This document shows, in pieces, positions 46,691-58,434 of a stretch of 64,000 nucleotides of DNA. The stretch covers positions 1 to 64,000 of the forward strand of contig NW_020825470.1 of the NCBI RefSeq assembly GCF_003286085.1, written 5' to 3'. Position 1 is the stretch's first letter, and each line of letters opens with the position of its first letter. This DNA is from Drosophila persimilis. Lineage: Eukaryota; Arthropoda; Insecta; Diptera; Drosophilidae. A program made the translations under genes and the position numbers. A model generated the notes under the pieces. That model was given only the letters and a program-made list of their open reading frames with translations, had not been told where the DNA came from and made no database searches.

Positions 46691-48046
46691 TTTCGGAAGT
46701 GGCCGAACTGCAGAGCCGAGTTGCATATCAACAGCAGATACTCGATGGCGGATGTTGGCAGAGATTTAATGACGCGATTGTCGATACTGTCGAGACCGGG
46801 TGCCTTTTTCGTCTTGAGCTTCTTAATTTCTGATTATTTGAGCAGCTTCATCTGGACCGTTTTCTTGTAATACTGCGTTAATTTCTTCTCTGTCTTCTAG
46901 GGCTGCCGTGATCTTTGGCGTGAAACGTGCTTCCAGGTGCTGCGCAAAGGCCTCAGCTTTTTCCTCCGTAGTTTTGCACCAAGGATCAGCAGGAGCTTGC
47001 TGCCCTTCCGCCACGTGCCTTCTGACTGGCAGATTTGGAATGGGCTGTCTTTTGATTGTGTTGGTGAGCCGCCATAGTTTCTGCATGCTGTACCTATCAG
47101 TTTGGTCGATGTCGTGTAGCAGTCTGTTCATTTGTTTGTCTTTTTGTAGCTTGATCCGTTACGTATTCTGTTAGTCAGCTGATTGATAGTGCGTGCAATG
47201 AGGGGGTTGGAGCACCTATCTTTTTGGTTGATTTTGCAGAGAATTCTTTTGATCTTGATCGCTTTCAGCGTTTGCGAGTCAAGATGAAAGTTTTGCGGTC
47301 CGTACACTGTGTGCTGGTTACTTGAGGTTTGCGAAGTCAATTCAGCTGCAATGTAAATGTTCTTTTCAAGGATAGCCACTGCATCATCTATGTCGTCGCC
47401 GTTGTGAAGTTCAGTCTCCAGATGGATTCGCTGTTCTAGGTGAGCTTGAAATCTTCTGATATTTGCATTTTTTGGTAATAGTATCTTCTTTTTTCCATAT
47501 TCAGGTCTCAGGAGGAGTTTAATGATTTGCATGTTGTGATCTGAACCTAAGTCATATGATGTTTTAATGTAAATTAAATTGTGTCTAATACCCTTATAAA
47601 CCGCAAAGTCGCATATGTCGTCGATTTGAAGGGAAATGGGTGGGGGATCCAATGGCCAGTATGCTTTGGTCGTTTTCCTGGATGCATTTCAGAAGTGCAG
47701 CCCCTCTTCTACACGATCTTGGATTGCCCCACCACTGGCTTTTGGCGTTACAATCCCCAGCTACGATAAATCTGCTACCCAGAGAGTCAAATACCTGTTT
47801 AAATTGTGTATCAATCCATTCGTGTGCAGGTGGACAATAGATCGCACCAATGTTTATTGTTTGATGGTTTTTTATTTTTGCAGCTATGGTGCACATCTGG
47901 ATGGAGTCCTCTCTTGTTGGTGCGAGGGAAATGTGCGGGATGTTGTTTCTGTTGTGTTCGTCTTGCGAACTAAATTGGTAGTCTCTCTTCATGTCGAACC
48001 AATTTCCATCGCCACCTGCATTAGCAGGGGACAGGGAGGCTGACAT
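46691..48046 (-). mobile_element. U17: jockey-like linker and endonuclease
   Basis: Starts at TTTCGGAAGTGGCC after the inverted repeat; the RT core is absent. Linker 46823-47131 has the TTTCTGATTATTTG deletion of U3/U10. Endonuclease frames 47128-47652 and 47594-48046 are split by an 8-bp loss near 47610. Confidence 0.88.
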
Positions 48047-48299
48047 GAAGAGAGAACCGTTTTATTTGTTTATACTCTTATAATTAGCATATTTTACAAA
48101 TTCTTTCGCGCCAACTGCTTATCTACATTACATGTAGTTGCAGAAGTGGCTGTAAATTGGCAGGGTAACATTTCTTACGGTATTGGCTTATTTGGTATTT
48201 ATTTTTTTTTAGTAGCTATCGATAATTTGGCTAAATGCCAGGGTAACACTAAACTTATTGCTACTTTGTTTACATTGTTTTTGTTTTTAATGATTTCAG
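48047..48299 (+). promoter_or_regulatory. Spacer with DRE box 48217-48224
   Basis: Standard spacer. TTCTTTCGCGCC replaces TTGTTTCGCGCC near 48104, shared with the spacer at 51384; all three motifs intact. Confidence 0.55.
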
Positions 48300-48478
48300 G
48301 TGGAGTATGCAGCCGTGAAGAACATCATTACGCCTATTGGTCTCGTCGTCGGCTGCGAAGTGGAATCCTTGCCAGTGTCGGCACTAAACTGTGACTGCAG
48401 GACAGCATCAACAGTGCTGAAGCTGGCCGAGGTCCAGTGCATCGTCATTCTGGATGTGGATTACCAATTTCTGTGCAG
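48300..48478 (+). pseudogene. Exon-like segment, intact 179 bp
   Basis: SLPV variant and GGCACTAAAC instead of GGCGCTAAAC, shared with the copies at 51637 and 61739. Intron-like piece 48479-48532. Confidence 0.6.
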
Positions 48479-49035
48479 GTGAAGTGGCTTCGTATCTGTG
48501 GAAGAATAAAAAGGTTTTTAGTTTCTTTTCAGCCGCCGCCATCATCTGGATTCTGGAGCTGCCGCCGTCCATCATCAGGTTCTCTGCTGGGGCCGTCATT
48601 TGCCTGCGTAGCAGCTGCATTAGCGCTACTGCGGCTGATTTCCATATTGTGTGTTGCAAATGGATTGCGCAGCCAGTTCTCGCGTCTGACTTGGAGCAGT
48701 ATTGTTTGGATGGCTGTCAGGCTTCTGTTGCTGTTTGGATTGTGCTCTTCTATCATTGCGGCATACCTTGGCCTGGCCAGCCTTCTTGGACTGTATGGGT
48801 GCGTTGCGATCTCACAGGCAAGTAAATTTGTGTGCTGCATTAGCCGAGTGTAGCAGTTCCTGCGGAGTCTGTTATAAACTTCTTCCACAGTTGCTACTTG
48901 GAGATCCGCATGCAGTGCTTTGTTGCTCACATACCGGGGAGCATTTGTCATTGCTCTGAGAGCTTTGCTTTGGATCGTCTGGAGCTTGGCCATTTGCATG
49001 CTTGAAGTCAGTGGCCCCCAGTCTGGTAAGGCATA

Positions 49036-50151
49036 CTACCATATTGGGGCAATCAGCTCCTTATAGAGGAGGACCTTTAAAGGTAGTGGGAGTTTACTGT
49101 TTCTGCCGATGATCCAGTCGAGCTTTTTGATCCGGGCCCTTGTTTTAGTGCCAATAGCCGCTACATGCTTATTGAAATTGAGCTTCGTATCCATATGTAT
49201 TCCCAGGTATGGCATGACGGATTTATTGGCCAGGAGTTGCCCGGCTAACCTTGGAGCTGGAGTGTGTTGCTGCACAGGTGAGAGAGTGTGTAGAACATGA
49301 GCAGTTTTTGCAAGACTGATGGTTATTCCCCATTTCTTAGACCATGATAATGCATCAGCCAGGAGCCGCTCCACATTTTCGTTGGCTTGTTTTGGACTTA
49401 GGGCAGGTACGAGATATACTGCGTCATCAGCGTACGTTGCTAGCATTTGGGTTGAGTTTGCGAGTTTTGGTGGCTGCGGCATGTCGGCAGTGTAAAGATT
49501 ATAGAGCACTGGGCCAAGTACGCTTCCTTGCGGCACTCCAGCGGTTATGTGCTTTAGGCTTGAGGTGATGTTGTTACAGCAGACGACTTTGAAGCTTCTG
49601 TCTGAGATATAGCTGGTGAGTAGAATGTATAAATTGTCAGGTATTATCGTTTTAACTTTGCAGAGAAGATCCTGATGCCAGACTATATCAAAAGCTTCCT
49701 GGATATCCATGTACACAGCACTGCAATGCCGCTGCGCTTCGTAGGATCTGAGGATAAATTGCGTGACTCGTCCGATTTGCTGTTCCGCTGAGTGCTGACT
49801 TCTGAAGCCAAATTGATGGTTTGGAATAGCCATGGCAAAGCTTTCTTCTTCAAAGAGTCGCTTGAGGATGAGGCGTTCAAGGATTTTGGACAAGCCTGTA
49901 AGCTGGCTGATGGGTCTATAGGACTCAAGCCTATCACTCGGCTTTCCTGGTTTCCTTAACATAGAGATTTTTGCGCATTTCCAGGACTTTGGGAAGTGGC
50001 CGAACTGCAGAGCCGAGTTGCATATCAACAGCAGATACTCGATGGCGGATGTTGGCAGAGATTTAATGACGCGATTGTCGATACTGTCGAGACCGGGTGC
50101 CTTTTTCGTCTTGAGCTTCTTAATTTCCGATTTGAGTTCCTGGATGGTCAC
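49036..50151 (-). pseudogene. U18 reverse transcriptase (371 aa)
   Basis: Most complete RT of the array: fingers KKAPGLDSIDNR (17-27), SYRPISQLTG, HQFGFRSQHS, palm Asp149/Asp155 in YMDIQEAFDIVWH, GVPQGS (205-210), YADD (240-243), then blocks D and E and part of the thumb. It is interrupted only by a nonsense codon at the thumb. Catalytic Asp residues are all present, but without thumb and C terminus it is unlikely to work. Confidence 0.8.
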
Positions 50152-50453
50152 AGGTCTGATTATTTGAGCAGCTTCATCTGGAACGTTTTCTTGTAATACT
50201 GCGTTAATTTCTTCTCTGTCTTCTAGGGCTGCCGTGATCTTTGGCGTGAAACGTGCTTCCAGGTGCTGCGCAAAGGCCTCAGCTTTTTCCTACGTAGTTT
50301 TGCACCCAGGATCAGCAGGAGCTTGCTGCCCTTCCGCCACGTGCCTTCTGACTGGCAGATTTCGAATGGGCTGTCTCTTGATTGTGTTGGTGAGCCGCCA
50401 TAGTTTCTGCATGCTGTACCTATCAGTTGGGTCGATGTCGTGTAGCAGTCTGT

Positions 50454-51383
50454 TCATTTGTTTGTCTTTTTGTAGCTTGATCCGTTACGTATTCTGTTAG
50501 TCAGCTGATTGATAGTGCGTGCAATGAGGGGGTTGGAGCACCTATCTTTTTGGTTGATTTTGCAGAGAATTCTTTTGATCTTGATCGCTTTCAGCGTTTG
50601 CGAGTCAAGATGAAAGTTTTGCGGTCCGTACACTGTGTGCTGGTTACTTGAGGTTTGCGAAGTCAATTCAGCTGCAATGTAAATGTTCTTTTCAAGGATA
50701 GCCACTGCATCATCTATGTCGTCGCCGTTGTGAAGTTCAGTCTCCAGATGGATTCGCTGTTCTAGGTGAGCTTGAAATCTTCTGATATTTGCATTTTTTG
50801 GTAATAGTATCTTCTTTTTTCCATATTCAGGTCTCAGGAGGAGTTTAATGATTTGCATGTTGTGATCTGAACCTAAGTCATATGATGTTTCTATGTGAAT
50901 TAAATTGTGTCTAATACCCTTATAAACCGCAAAGTCTATAGCAGACGACATATGTCGTCGATTTGAAGGGAAATGGGTGGGGGATCCAATGGCCAGTATG
51001 CTTTGGTCGTTTTCCTGGATGCATTTCAGAAGTTCAGCCCCTCTTCTACACGATCTTGGATTGCCCCACCACTGGCTTTTGGCGTTACAATCCCCAGCTA
51101 CGATAAATCTGCTACCCAGAGAGTCAAATACCTGTTTAAATTGTGTATCAATCCATTCGTGTGCAGGTGGACAATAGATCGCACCAATGTTTATTGTTTG
51201 ATGGTTTTTTATTTTTGCAGCTATGGTGCACATCTGGATGGAGTCCTCTCTTGTTGGTGCGAGGGAGATGTGCGGGATGTTGTTTCTGTTGTGTTCGTCT
51301 TGCGAACTAAATTGGTAGTCTCTCTTCATGTCGAACCAATTTCCATCGCCACCTGCATTAGCAGGGGGCAGGGAGGCTGACAT
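50454..51383 (-). pseudogene. U18 endonuclease fragment (309 aa)
   Basis: Same frame and motifs as in U7/U8, with the variant GDCNAKSQWWG (Trp to Cys after GD) shared with U15, U17 and U19. Confidence 0.78.
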
Positions 51384-51636
51384 GAAGAGAGAACCGTTTT
51401 ATTTGTTTATACTCTTATAATTAGCATATTTTACAAATTCTTTCGCGCCAACTGCTTATCTACATTACATGTAGTTGCAGAAGTGGCTGTAAATTGGCAG
51501 GGTAACATTTCTTACGGTATTGGCTTATTTCGTATTTATTTTTTTTTAGTAGCTATCGATAATTTGGCTAAATGCCAGGGTAACACTAAACTTATTGCTA
51601 CTTTGTTTACATTGTTTTTGTTTTTAATGATTTCAG
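51384..51636 (+). promoter_or_regulatory. Spacer with DRE box 51554-51561
   Basis: Standard spacer; TTTCGTATTT variant near 51530 shared with the spacer before 61739. Confidence 0.55.
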
Positions 51637-51815
51637 GTGGAGTATGCAGCCGTGAAGAACATCATTACGCCTATTGGTCTCGTCGTCGGCTGCGAAGTGG
51701 AATGCTTGCCAGTGTCGGCACTAAACTGTGACTGCAGGACAGCATCAACAGTGCTGAAGCTGGCCGAGGTCCAGTGCATCGTCATTCTGGATGTGGATTA
51801 CCAATTTCTGTGCAG
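51637..51815 (+). pseudogene. Exon-like segment, intact 179 bp
   Basis: Carries GGAATGCTTGCC (Ser to Cys), shared only with the copy at 61739. Intron-like piece 51816-51869. Confidence 0.6.
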
Positions 51816-52372
51816 GTGAAGTGGCTTCGTATCTGTGGAAGAATAAAAAGGTTTTTAGTTTCTTTTCAGCCGCCGCCATCATCTGGATTCTGGAGCTGCC
51901 GCCGTCCATCATCAGGTTCTCTGCTGGGGCCGTCATTTGCCTGCGTAGCAGCTGCATTAGCGCTACTGCGGCTGATTTCCATATTGTGTGTTGCAAATGG
52001 ATTGCGCAGCCAGTTCTCGCGTCTGACTTGGAGCAGTATTGTTTGGATGGCTGTCAGGCTTCTGTTGCTGTTTGGATTGTGCTCTTCTATCATTGCGGCA
52101 TACCTTGGCCTGGCCAGCCTTCTTGGACTGTATGGGTGCGTTGCGATCTCACAGGCAAGTAAATTTGTGTGCTGCATTAGCCGAGTGTAGCAGTTCCTGC
52201 GGAGTCTGTTATAAACTTCTTCCACAGTTGCTACTTGGAGATCCGCATGCAGTGCTTTGTTGCTCACATACCGGGGAGCATTTGTCATTGCTCTGAGAGC
52301 TTTGCTTTGGATCGTCTGGAGCTTGGCCATTTGCATGCTTGAAGTCAGTGGCCCCCAGACTGGTAAGGCATA

Positions 52373-53359
52373 CTACCATATTGGGGCAATCAGCTCCTTA
52401 TAGAGGAGGACCTTTAAAGGTAGTGGGAGTTTACTGTTTCTGCCGATGATCCAGTCGAGCTTTTTGATCCGGGCCCTTGTTTTAGTGCCAATAGCCGCTA
52501 CATGCTTATTGAAATTGAGCTTCGTATCCATATGTATTCCCAGGTATGGCATGACGGATTTATTGGCCAGGAGTTGCCCGGCTAACCTTGGAGCTGGAGT
52601 GTGTTGCTGCACAGGTGAGAGAGTGTGTAGAACATGAGCAGTTTTTGCAAGACTGATGGTTATTCCCCATTTCTTAGACCATGATAATGCATCAGCCAGG
52701 AGCCGCTCCACATTTTCGTTGGCTTGTTTTGGACTTAGGGCAGGTACGAGATATACTGCGTCATCAGCGTACGTTGCTAGCATTTGGGTTGAGTTTGCGA
52801 GTTTTGGTGGCTGCGGCATGTCGGCAGTGTAAAGATTATAGAGCACTGGGCCAAGTACGCTTCCTTGCGGCACTCCAGCGGTTATGTGCTTTAGGCTTGA
52901 GGTGATGTTGTTACAGCAGACGACTTTGAAGCTTCTGTCTGAGATATAGCTGGTGAGTAGAATGTATAAATTGTCAGGTATTATCGTTTTAACTTTGCAG
53001 AGAAGATCCTGATGCCAGACTATATCAAAAGCTTCCTGGATATCCATGTACACAGCACTGCAATGCCGCTGCGCTTCGTAGGATCTGAGGATAAATTGCG
53101 TGACTCGTCCGATTTGCTGTTCCGCTGAGTGCTGACTTCTGAAGCCAAATTGATGGTTTGGAATAGCCATGGCAAAGCTTTCTTCTTCAAAGAGTCGCTT
53201 GAGGATGAGGCGTTCAAGGATTTTGGACAAGCCTGTAAGCTGGCTGATGGGTCTATAGGACTCAAGCCTATCACTCGGCTTTCCTTGTTTCCTTAACATA
53301 GAGATTTTTGCGCATTTCCAGGACTTTGGGAAGTGCCGAACTGCAGAGCCGAGTTGCAT
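52373..53359 (-). pseudogene. U19 reverse transcriptase fragment (328 aa)
   Basis: Like U18 but loses the linker frame at a one-base deletion near 53335 (AAGTGCCGAAC). AFDIVWH, GVPQGSVLGP and YADD are kept. Confidence 0.76.
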
Positions 53360-54319
53360 ATCAACAGCAGATACTCGATGGCGGATGTTGGCAGAGATTT
53401 AATGACGCGATTGTCGATACTGTCGAGACCGGGTGCCTTTTTCGTCTTGAGCTTCTTAATTTCCGATTTGAGTTCCTGGATGGTCACAGGTCTGATTATT
53501 TGAGCAGCTTCATCTGGAACGTTTTCTTGTAATACTGCGTTAATTTCTTCTCTGTCTTCTAGGGCTGCCGTGATCTTTGGCGTGAAACGTGCTTCCAGGT
53601 GCTGCGCAAAGGCCTCAGCTTTTTCCTACGTAGTTTTGCACCCAGGATCAGCAGGAGCTTGCTGCCCTTCCGCCACGTGCCTTCTGACTGGCAGATTTCG
53701 AATGGGCTGTCTCTTGATTGTGTTGGTGAGCCGCCATAGTTTCTGCATGCTGTACCTATCAGTTGGGTCGATGTCGTGTAGCAATCTGTTCATTTGTTTG
53801 TCTTTTTGTAGCTTGATCCGTTTACGTATTCTGTTAGTCAGCTGATTGATAGTGCGTGCAATGAGGGGGTTGGAGCACCTATCTTTTTGGTTGATTTTGC
53901 AGAGAATTCTTTTGATCTTGATCGCTTTCAGCGTTTGCGAGTCAAGATGAAAGTTTTGCGGTCCGTACACTGTGTGCTGGTTACTTGAGGTTTGCGAAGC
54001 CAATTCAGCTGCAATTTTTATATTGGACGTTGACATGCAATGACTGCATCTAACAAGAGGCGATGCAATTACTGCACCGTCAAGTGGCCCGTGTGACACC
54101 AGCAGAAGGCTGTTACGCGCGGATCCCAGGCAAAACGCAGCCCTCCTCCCGCCCAACCGACCGAGGGGCGCTGCCGCATGACGCGCGGTGCGTAGCCGAA
54201 CCAAACGCGAGCATGCAAGAAAGATAGATATTAGACTAACCTTCGAGGAAAATTAGCACTAAACTTTTTAAGAAATTAAGCATGCAATAAAATACAAAAT
54301 CCAAATACCACTACAATTA

Positions 54320-57103
54320 CTAATTACTAGAAAGGTGTGTAAGGATTAGTAATTTAATAAGAGGAAGAGAATTAGTGGAGGATATAATATGGTAGAGGGA
54401 ATTATAATCCGAGCATAAGACCCTAAACGGTTCATGCAAGGAATAATTCGATCTACAAAGTGGAAGGAACAACGGTATAAAGTTTCTAGTCAGTCTAATA
54501 GGAATCGTGAAGTTTATGCGGCTCAACAGATCAGGGCTGTCTATGTCACCCCTGATCAAGTTGTGCATAAATATCACACCAAGCATTTTTCTACGGTTAA
54601 CTAAGGATGGGAGGTTTACTAATAATAGTCTACTAGAGTAAGATGGGAGTCTTACACCCGCATCCCAGTTAAGGCCCCGCAGAGCAAAGAGTAAAAAGTT
54701 TTTCTGTACTGATTCTATACGGTCCTGGTGTACTTTGTACTGAGGGCACCATACACAGGAGCCGTATTCTAAGATCGGACGAACAAGCGAGGTATAGAGA
54801 GTCTTTGTTATATAGGGGTCGTCAAATTCCTTTGACCACCTCTTTATAAATCCAAGCACGCCCATGGCCTTATTTACCATGGTAGAAATGTGTTCGGAAA
54901 ACTTTAACTTGGGGTCTAACATAACACCCAGATCATCCACCAGGGTAATTCTCTCAAGAGAACCCCCAAATAGGGTGTAGGGAGCCAACAAAGGGTTAGA
55001 ACGATGAAATGTCATAACTTTGCATTTCGAGGCATTAAGGTGTAACAAGTTTGCACAACACCATGACTGAAAGCTATTGAGATCGGATTGCAAGCGAGAA
55101 TGAAATGAAATGTCCTTGTACTGGACACAGAGTTTAACATCATCCGCATACATAAGTACTCGAGAGTATGTTATTACTGAAGGCAAGTCATTAATAAAGA
55201 GTGTGAAGAGTAAGGGGCCTAGATGGCTGCCCTGTGGTACTCCCGAAGAAACCTTTACTGGTAAAGAGAGGGAGTTTTTGAAGAGGACTCTTTGAGACCT
55301 AGAACAAAGATAGCTAGAAATCCATCTCAGGAGGTTGGGCGGAAACCCTAAAAGGTCAAGTTTATGTGCTAAAAGGGAATGGTTTACAGAGTCGAATGCT
55401 TTACTAAAGTCGGTGTAAATAACATCCGTCTGTAAGTTACCTTGAAAGCCTTTAATAATGAAAGAGGTAAACTCTAACAAGTTCGTGGTGGTTGATCGCC
55501 GCCTTATAAATCCATGCTGAGTTGGAGATATAAGTGACTTGCAGAGATGTTGCAAGTGCGGAGTTAAAACCTTCTCAAACAATTTGGGAATAGCGGATAA
55601 CTTTGCTATACCTCTATAATTTTTTGCGTCAGACTTGCTACCTTTTTTATGGAGAGGAATTATAAACGATTCCTTCCAGATTGGGGGGAAGCAAGAGGAA
55701 TCAATGGACAGGGTGAATAGTTTAAGCAATGGTCCACACAGAGCCTCGGCGCAGTACCTGAGTACACAACCTGGAACCCCGTCTGGACCCGGTGAAAACA
55801 CCGGCTTAACTAGTCGAAGATCTTGAAGTAGGGAATATTCATTTAACAAGGGACTGAAAATGACGTTCGACCTCGGTAATCCGTATGGGTACGGGTGACC
55901 AGAGTAGCGTTCCTCAGAATAGGTGGTTTGGAAAAACTGGGCAAAAAGATCGGCAATTGCCTGATCATTATTTGCCGACGTATTACAAAATGATAGCGAG
56001 GATGGGTGTGCGGACGTTCTACGCTTACTGTAGTAAAACTGTTTAGGGTCCTGAGAAAAACGTATCCTGCAACGAGATATGTAGTTCTTATAGCATTGAG
56101 CATTAAGAACTGAAAAGTTTGACCGAGCTATTACATAACGAGAGTGAGAAGTAGGAGAACCCACTTCTTGAAATTTTTTATAAAGTCTTGATTTTAAGTT
56201 TTTTAGACTGGATAACTCTTTGGTAAACCAAGGGGGTTTTCCAGATCTAATCGGACAAGAAAGCGGGACACAAGAATCAAAAAATGTGCCAAGAGCATTG
56301 TAAAAAATGTTTGTGCCTTTTGTGACATCAGTGCACAAGTACAAAGCGGACCAATCAAAATCCCTAATTAGGTTATTAAGCTTCGCAAACTCGGCTTTAC
56401 GAAAGCAACGGACACGTTCAGGTAGTCTACTCGACCGATCCAATACAGTTGGTCCTATGTCTAGCGACACCTCGAAAGTAGGGTGGTAGGCGTCTTCAGG
56501 TATAGTGAGCGGAAGAGCTCGGGTTAACAACACTATGGTCGGATCCGATACAAAGCATAGATCAAGCAATCGACCCAAGGAATTTTTCACATGATTGACT
56601 TGAGACAGGGACAGGTCAAGCAAGCCGTCAACAAAGTCATGTCGTGACATGGGCACTAGGATACTAGACTCGTTTACCGAAGACCAAACAGTTCCTGGCA
56701 AGTTGAAGTCACCAAGAACTATCATACGATCTTTATCAGATAGCGAGGAAGCAACAGCGGTTAAAGCGGACAAGTGCTGCTCATAAATTGAAATATCCGA
56801 AGAAGGTGGGATATACGAGCAAGTAATGAATATAGCGAAAGCGGGAAGAATCAGTTTTACACACAGGAATTCCAGTTCCTGTTGAACTTGGACTGTGAAG
56901 TGTTCTGACGTGAAGTAAGAGTCCACTGCAATTAGAACCCCTCCTGCACGTCGAGACGAACGGTCCTTTCTAAAAGTTGTGTACCGACCTGCCAAAACCT
57001 CGGAACTAAGAATGTCCGGCTTTAACCAGGTTTCAGTAAACACAATAACGTGGGAAGCAAATGCAACACTATCCCGGAAAAGAATGCTGAGCTTACTACG
57101 CAA
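54320..57103 (-). CDS. CR1-clade ORF2: endonuclease-reverse transcriptase (927 aa from ATG)
   Basis: Nicks target DNA and copies element RNA by target-primed reverse transcription. Endonuclease (1-210): TETW 23-26, YIPP 97-100, GDFN 131-134, and DAYHP 204-208, a D-x-x-H form of the usual SDH. Linker 230-430. RT: SPGPDGVPG 437-445, KNYRGIAKLS, HGFIRRRSTT, TDFSKAFD 564-571, GVPQGSHLGP 621-630, YADD 652-655, then thumb and C-terminal region. No stop or frameshift; length is near the family norm. The frame continues upstream of this ATG through TYQNVRGLRSK, the usual start of the CR1 endonuclease, so the true start is probably further 5'. It is the only open full-length ORF2 in the window. Confidence 0.88.
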   Translation of the reverse strand: MRSKLSILFRDSVAFASHVIVFTETWLKPDILSSEVLAGRYTTFRKDRSSRRAGGVLIAVDSYFTSEHFTVQVQQELEFLCVKLILPAFAIFITCSYIPPSSDISIYEQHLSALTAVASSLSDKDRMIVLGDFNLPGTVWSSVNESSILVPMSRHDFVDGLLDLSLSQVNHVKNSLGRLLDLCFVSDPTIVLLTRALPLTIPEDAYHPTFEVSLDIGPTVLDRSSRLPERVRCFRKAEFAKLNNLIRDFDWSALYLCTDVTKGTNIFYNALGTFFDSCVPLSCPIRSGKPPWFTKELSSLKNLKSRLYKKFQEVGSPTSHSRYVIARSNFSVLNAQCYKNYISRCRIRFSQDPKQFYYSKRRTSAHPSSLSFCNTSANNDQAIADLFAQFFQTTYSEERYSGHPYPYGLPRSNVIFSPLLNEYSLLQDLRLVKPVFSPGPDGVPGCVLRYCAEALCGPLLKLFTLSIDSSCFPPIWKESFIIPLHKKGSKSDAKNYRGIAKLSAIPKLFEKVLTPHLQHLCKSLISPTQHGFIRRRSTTTNLLEFTSFIIKGFQGNLQTDVIYTDFSKAFDSVNHSLLAHKLDLLGFPPNLLRWISSYLCSRSQRVLFKNSLSLPVKVSSGVPQGSHLGPLLFTLFINDLPSVITYSRVLMYADDVKLCVQYKDISFHSRLQSDLNSFQSWCCANLLHLNASKCKVMTFHRSNPLLAPYTLFGGSLERITLVDDLGVMLDPKLKFSEHISTMVNKAMGVLGFIKRWSKEFDDPYITKTLYTSLVRPILEYGSCVWCPQYKVHQDRIESVQKNFLLFALRGLNWDAGVRLPSYSSRLLLVNLPSLVNRRKMLGVIFMHNLIRGDIDSPDLLSRINFTIPIRLTRNFIPLFLPLCRSNYSLHEPFRVLCSDYNSLYHIISSTNSLPLIKLLILTHLSSN

Positions 57104-57138
57104 GCCTCTTACATTCTGATAGGTTACTAAAAGAGAAG

Positions 57139-57397
57139 TTAGTTTTTTGGAAAGGTTGGAGCAAGACGGGAAGTTGAGGAAGAGGAAGTTGAGGTTGAGG
57201 GTGGCACGCTGGAAAGATTTGGAAGCGATATGGGGGGCCTATTCTTCTTCTTAGCCTTAAACTCTTTCACCACCAAATGCTCCGGCCAAAATTTGGTGGA
57301 GCAAATGGTGTCAAATTGAGTTGGGGAGATGCTTATCTTAAACGACGCTATCTCCCTGGCATAAGAGAAGTTAAATTTCTCCACCTTTATGGAGCAA
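57139..57397 (-). pseudogene. CR1-clade ORF1 C-terminal remnant, copy 1
   Basis: About 85 codons: VEKFNFSYAREIASFK, then FWPEHLVVKEF, a basic patch and a Ser/Thr/Pro-rich tail. ASFKI and WP-x3-V-x-EF fit the end of CR1-type ORF1 proteins. The rest of ORF1 is absent at the 5' boundary. Confidence 0.65.
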
Positions 57398-58108
57398 TGC
57401 AATGTAAATGTTCTTTTCAAGGATAGCCACTGCATCATCTATGTCGTCGCCGTTGTGAAGTTCAGTCTCCAGATGGATTCGCTGTTCTAGGTGAGCTTGA
57501 AATCTTCTGATATTTGCATTTTTTGGTAATAGTATCTTCTTTTTTCCATATTCAGGTCTCAGGAGGAGTTTAATGATTTGCATGTTGTGATCTGAACCTA
57601 AGTCATATGATGTTTCTATGTGAATTAAATTGTGTCTAATACCCTTATAAACCGCAAAGTCTATAGCAGACGACATATGTCGTCGATTTGAAGGGAAATG
57701 GGTGGGGGATCCAATGGCCAGTATGCTTTGATCGTTTTCCTGGATGCATTTCAGAAGTTCAGCCCCTCTTCTACACGATCTTGGATTGCCCCACCACTGG
57801 CTTTTGGCGTTACAATCCCCAGCTACGATAAATCTGCTACCCAGAGAGTCAAATACCTGTTTAAATTGTGTATCAATCCATTCGTGTGCAGGTGGACAAT
57901 AGATCGCACCAATGTTTATTGTTTGATGGTTTTTTATTTTTGCAGCTATGGTGCACATCTGGATGGAGTCCTCTCTTGTTGGTGCGAGGGAAATGTGCGG
58001 GATGTTGTTTCTGTTGTGTTCGTCTTGCGAACTAAATTGGTAGTCTCTCTTCATGTCGAACCAATTTCCATCGCCACCTGCATTAGCAGGGGGCAGGGAG
58101 GCTGACAT
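57371..58108 (-). pseudogene. U19 endonuclease fragment, cut by CR1-clade insertion
   Basis: From the unit ATG through GDCN and SDHN. The frame passes into CR1-clade sequence at about 57397. Confidence 0.76.
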
Positions 58109-58136
58109 GAAGAGAGAACCGTTTTATTTGTTTATA
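58109..58136 (+). other. First 28 bp of unit spacer, cut by CR1-clade copy 2
   Basis: Normal spacer start (AAGAGAGAACCG to TTTGTTTA). It resumes at 61512 (TACTCTTATAATTAGC). Only TA is shared at the two edges. Confidence 0.7.
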
Positions 58137-58434
58137 TATGGACGTTGACATGCAATGACTGCATCTATCAAGAGGCGATGCAATTACTGCACCGTCAAGT
58201 GGCCCGTGTGACACCAGCAGAAGGCTGTTACGCGCGGATCCCAGGCAAAACGCAGCCCTCCTCCCGCCCAACCGACCGAGGGGCGCTGCCGCATGACGCG
58301 CGGTGCGTAGCCGAACCAAACGCGAGCATGCAAGAAAGATAGATATTAGACTAACATTCGAGGAAAATTAGCACTAAACTTATTAAGAAATTAAGCATGC
58401 AATAAAATACAAAATACAAATACCACTACAATTA

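Larger units (their letters stand above)
48533..51383 (-). mobile_element. U18: jockey-like element with longest linker-RT frame
   Basis: C-terminal frame 48529-48999, linker/RT 49036-50151 (371 aa), endonuclease 50454-51383 (309 aa). The RT ends at a CAG-to-TAG stop near 49038 (IAPIW*). A further stop lies in the linker (CCTACGTAG near 50290). Very similar to U19, offset 3,337 bp. Confidence 0.94.
54016..57397 (-). mobile_element. CR1-clade non-LTR retrotransposon, copy 1
   Basis: Inserted in the endonuclease part of U19. TGCAAT is present at 54010-54015 and 57398-57403, fitting a 6-bp target duplication. From 5' (high) to 3': ORF1 remnant, complete open ORF2, and a ~300-bp 3' UTR (54016-54319) with a GC-rich stretch at 54090-54210. 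There is no poly(A); the tail is a short TA-rich run. Sequence type resembles the Drosophila CR1 family (DMCR1A-like), from memory. Confidence 0.9.
51870..58108 (-). mobile_element. U19: jockey-like element interrupted by CR1-clade copy 1
   Basis: Jockey parts are 51870-54015 and 57398-58108, separated by the CR1-clade insertion. C-terminal frame 51866-52336, RT 52373-53359, linker 53293-53487 and 53626-54204. U19, like U9, keeps CCGTTTAC (near 53819). The endonuclease start (57371-58108) lies beyond the insertion. The CAG-to-TAG thumb stop is shared with U18. Confidence 0.92.

Noticed and set aside
54260-54319. AATAAA near 54285 as the 3' end of a host gene
   Set aside because: It lies inside the CR1-clade 3' UTR, reads on the opposite strand to the ORF, and is repeated in copy 2.
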